This document shows, one piece after another, positions 13,005 through 13,901 of a stretch of 13,901 nucleotides of DNA. This DNA comes from Planctomycetales bacterium (GTDB taxonomy: Bacteria > Planctomycetota > Planctomycetia > Planctomycetales > Planctomycetaceae): the NCBI GenBank assembly GCA_020050375.1, contig JAGVKR010000715.1:1-13901 (forward strand), in the 5' to 3' direction. The notes under the pieces are model-generated. The model was not told where the DNA came from and did not search any database. It was given only the letters and a program-made list of their open reading frames with translations. Position 1 is the stretch's first letter. Every line of letters begins with the position of its first letter. Both the position numbers and the translations under genes were made by a program.

Positions 13005-13901
13005 ATGCAACGTATTCCACGCGACCTGGCCCGCAAATATGCCTTCGACTGGCGCGACGAGCCGTTGCTCCGGGTAAAGCCGGGGGAGGCATTCGAGATC
13101 GAGACGTACGACGCCAGCACCGGCTACTTCAAGTCCGAAGCCGACAAGGCGATCCCGGGCAAGCGGCCCGGCTTTGATCGCGTCCCGGCCCTGGCCAACC
13201 CGATCGGTGGGCCGGTCTTCCTCGAAGGGGCGGAGCGCGGCGACGTGCTGGTCGTCTCGATCGAAGAGATTGTCGTCGACGACTATTCGTGGATTGCGAT
13301 CGGTCCCCGCCGTGGCCCGCTCGGCGATTCGACCCGCTGGCCCGAGCTGTCGCAGGAATACACGACGAAGATTTTCAAGCACACTCCCGGCCCGAGCGGC
13401 ACGACGCGCGACGGGACGCTCCGATTCAACGACAAGCTCCAATGGCCGATCACCCCCTTCATCGGCACGCTGGGAGTCGCTCCCGATCGCGAAGTGACGA
13501 CCAGCCTCGACGGCCAGGGAGAATGGGGAGGGAATCTCGATATCCGCGACGTCGCACCGGGGAACCGGATCATGCTCCCCGTGCATCACGCCGGGGCGCT
13601 GTTTTATCTCGGCGACGTCCACGCCAGCCAGGGGGACACCGAGTTCACCGGGACGGCGGCCGAGACGAAAGCGACCATCCGTGTGAAGCTCGAGCTGATC
13701 AAGGGGAAGCGGATTCCGTGGATGCGGATCGAGAAACCGGAATCGATCGTGTCGGTCTTCGCTTCGCGTCCAATGGAAGTGGCCGTCGAGACGGCGACGA
13801 TCAACCTGATCGACTGGCTTGTCACCGACCACGGTTTCACGCCGACCGACGCTTATTGCCTCGTCAGCACGTGCCCCGACTTTCGGATCAACGTTTACCA
13901 G
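13005..13901 (+). CDS. Acetamidase/formamidase family protein, N-terminal 299 residues (cut by window edge)
   Basis: Amidohydrolase of the FmdA/AmdA type, which releases ammonia from formamide, acetamide or similar short amides. Seen: an N-terminal domain with PLLRVKPGEAFEIET (20-34), the segment TSLDGQGEWGGNLDIRD (166-182), LPVHHAGALFYLGD (191-204) and the family signature GDVHASQGD (203-211) followed by TEFTGTA. The reading frame is open at base 13901, ending in VYQ, so a short C-terminal part is probably missing. ATG 13005 is the likely start, though its ribosome site (GGCGAGAT) is weak. No nitrogen-regulation or amide-transport gene is adjacent within the window, so its physiological substrate is unproven. 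It is divergent from NAD kinase, with a 113-bp inverted repeat and a 13-bp tandem repeat between. Confidence 0.93.
   Translation, partial: MQRIPRDLARKYAFDWRDEPLLRVKPGEAFEIETYDASTGYFKSEADKAIPGKRPGFDRVPALANPIGGPVFLEGAERGDVLVVSIEEIVVDDYSWIAIGPRRGPLGDSTRWPELSQEYTTKIFKHTPGPSGTTRDGTLRFNDKLQWPITPFIGTLGVAPDREVTTSLDGQGEWGGNLDIRDVAPGNRIMLPVHHAGALFYLGDVHASQGDTEFTGTAAETKATIRVKLELIKGKRIPWMRIEKPESIVSVFASRPMEVAVETATINLIDWLVTDHGFTPTDAYCLVSTCPDFRINVYQ

Noticed and set aside
12691..13092. N-terminal extension of NAD kinase
   Set aside because: The frame is open but crosses a 113-bp inverted repeat and the divergent gene start, and has no NAD kinase similarity.

Overview
The window is GC-rich, gene-dense DNA from a planctomycete-like bacterium (phylum Planctomycetota). 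This rests on the gene mix: a beta-propeller/di-heme cytochrome of the YncE-MauG type, a short membrane domain with a YPLSFGPACW signature, CsrA, a secreted aldose 1-epimerase and a formamidase-like protein. Intergenic repeats also fit, including two whose translation reads NPKRxRG. The assignment is by recognition, not by a database search.

Layout. 1-1936 (-): a type II P-type cation ATPase, cut by the window edge before its C-terminal membrane half. 2181-3488 (+): an EntS-like major facilitator exporter, divergent from the ATPase. 3489-3748: an AT-richer leader with a GGA-loop hairpin and several GGA triplets in front of csrA (3749-3958, +). 3959-4242: a convergent intergenic region with a good sigma70-like promoter and a perfect 14-bp stem-loop, possibly encoding a small RNA. 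4243-6003 (-): a UbiB/ABC1 atypical kinase. 6070-8172 (+): a membrane-anchored propeller/di-heme cytochrome that looks like a fusion. 8377-9450 (-): a GT9 heptosyltransferase-like glycosyltransferase. 9451-9788: a spacer with a GC-rich hairpin repeat and a G-quadruplex-prone tract. 9789-10244 (+): a thioredoxin-fold protein without a CxxC site. 10276-10390: nested inverted repeats. 10420-11610 (-): a secreted aldose 1-epimerase. 11725-11812: two dispersed-repeat units. 11830-12690 (-): NAD kinase. 12722-12834: a 113-bp inverted-repeat element. 13005-13901 (+): an acetamidase/formamidase, cut by the right edge.

The genes are mostly single transcription units in alternating orientation, so this is mainly an ordinary housekeeping and membrane region, not a defence or mobile island. 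I see no CRISPR array, tRNA, rRNA, transposase or phage gene. The most interesting material is non-coding or structural: the csrA surroundings (a GGA hairpin upstream and a candidate small RNA downstream), the chimeric cytochrome, the tandem translation-initiation sites before the thioredoxin-like gene, and several intergenic inverted repeats.
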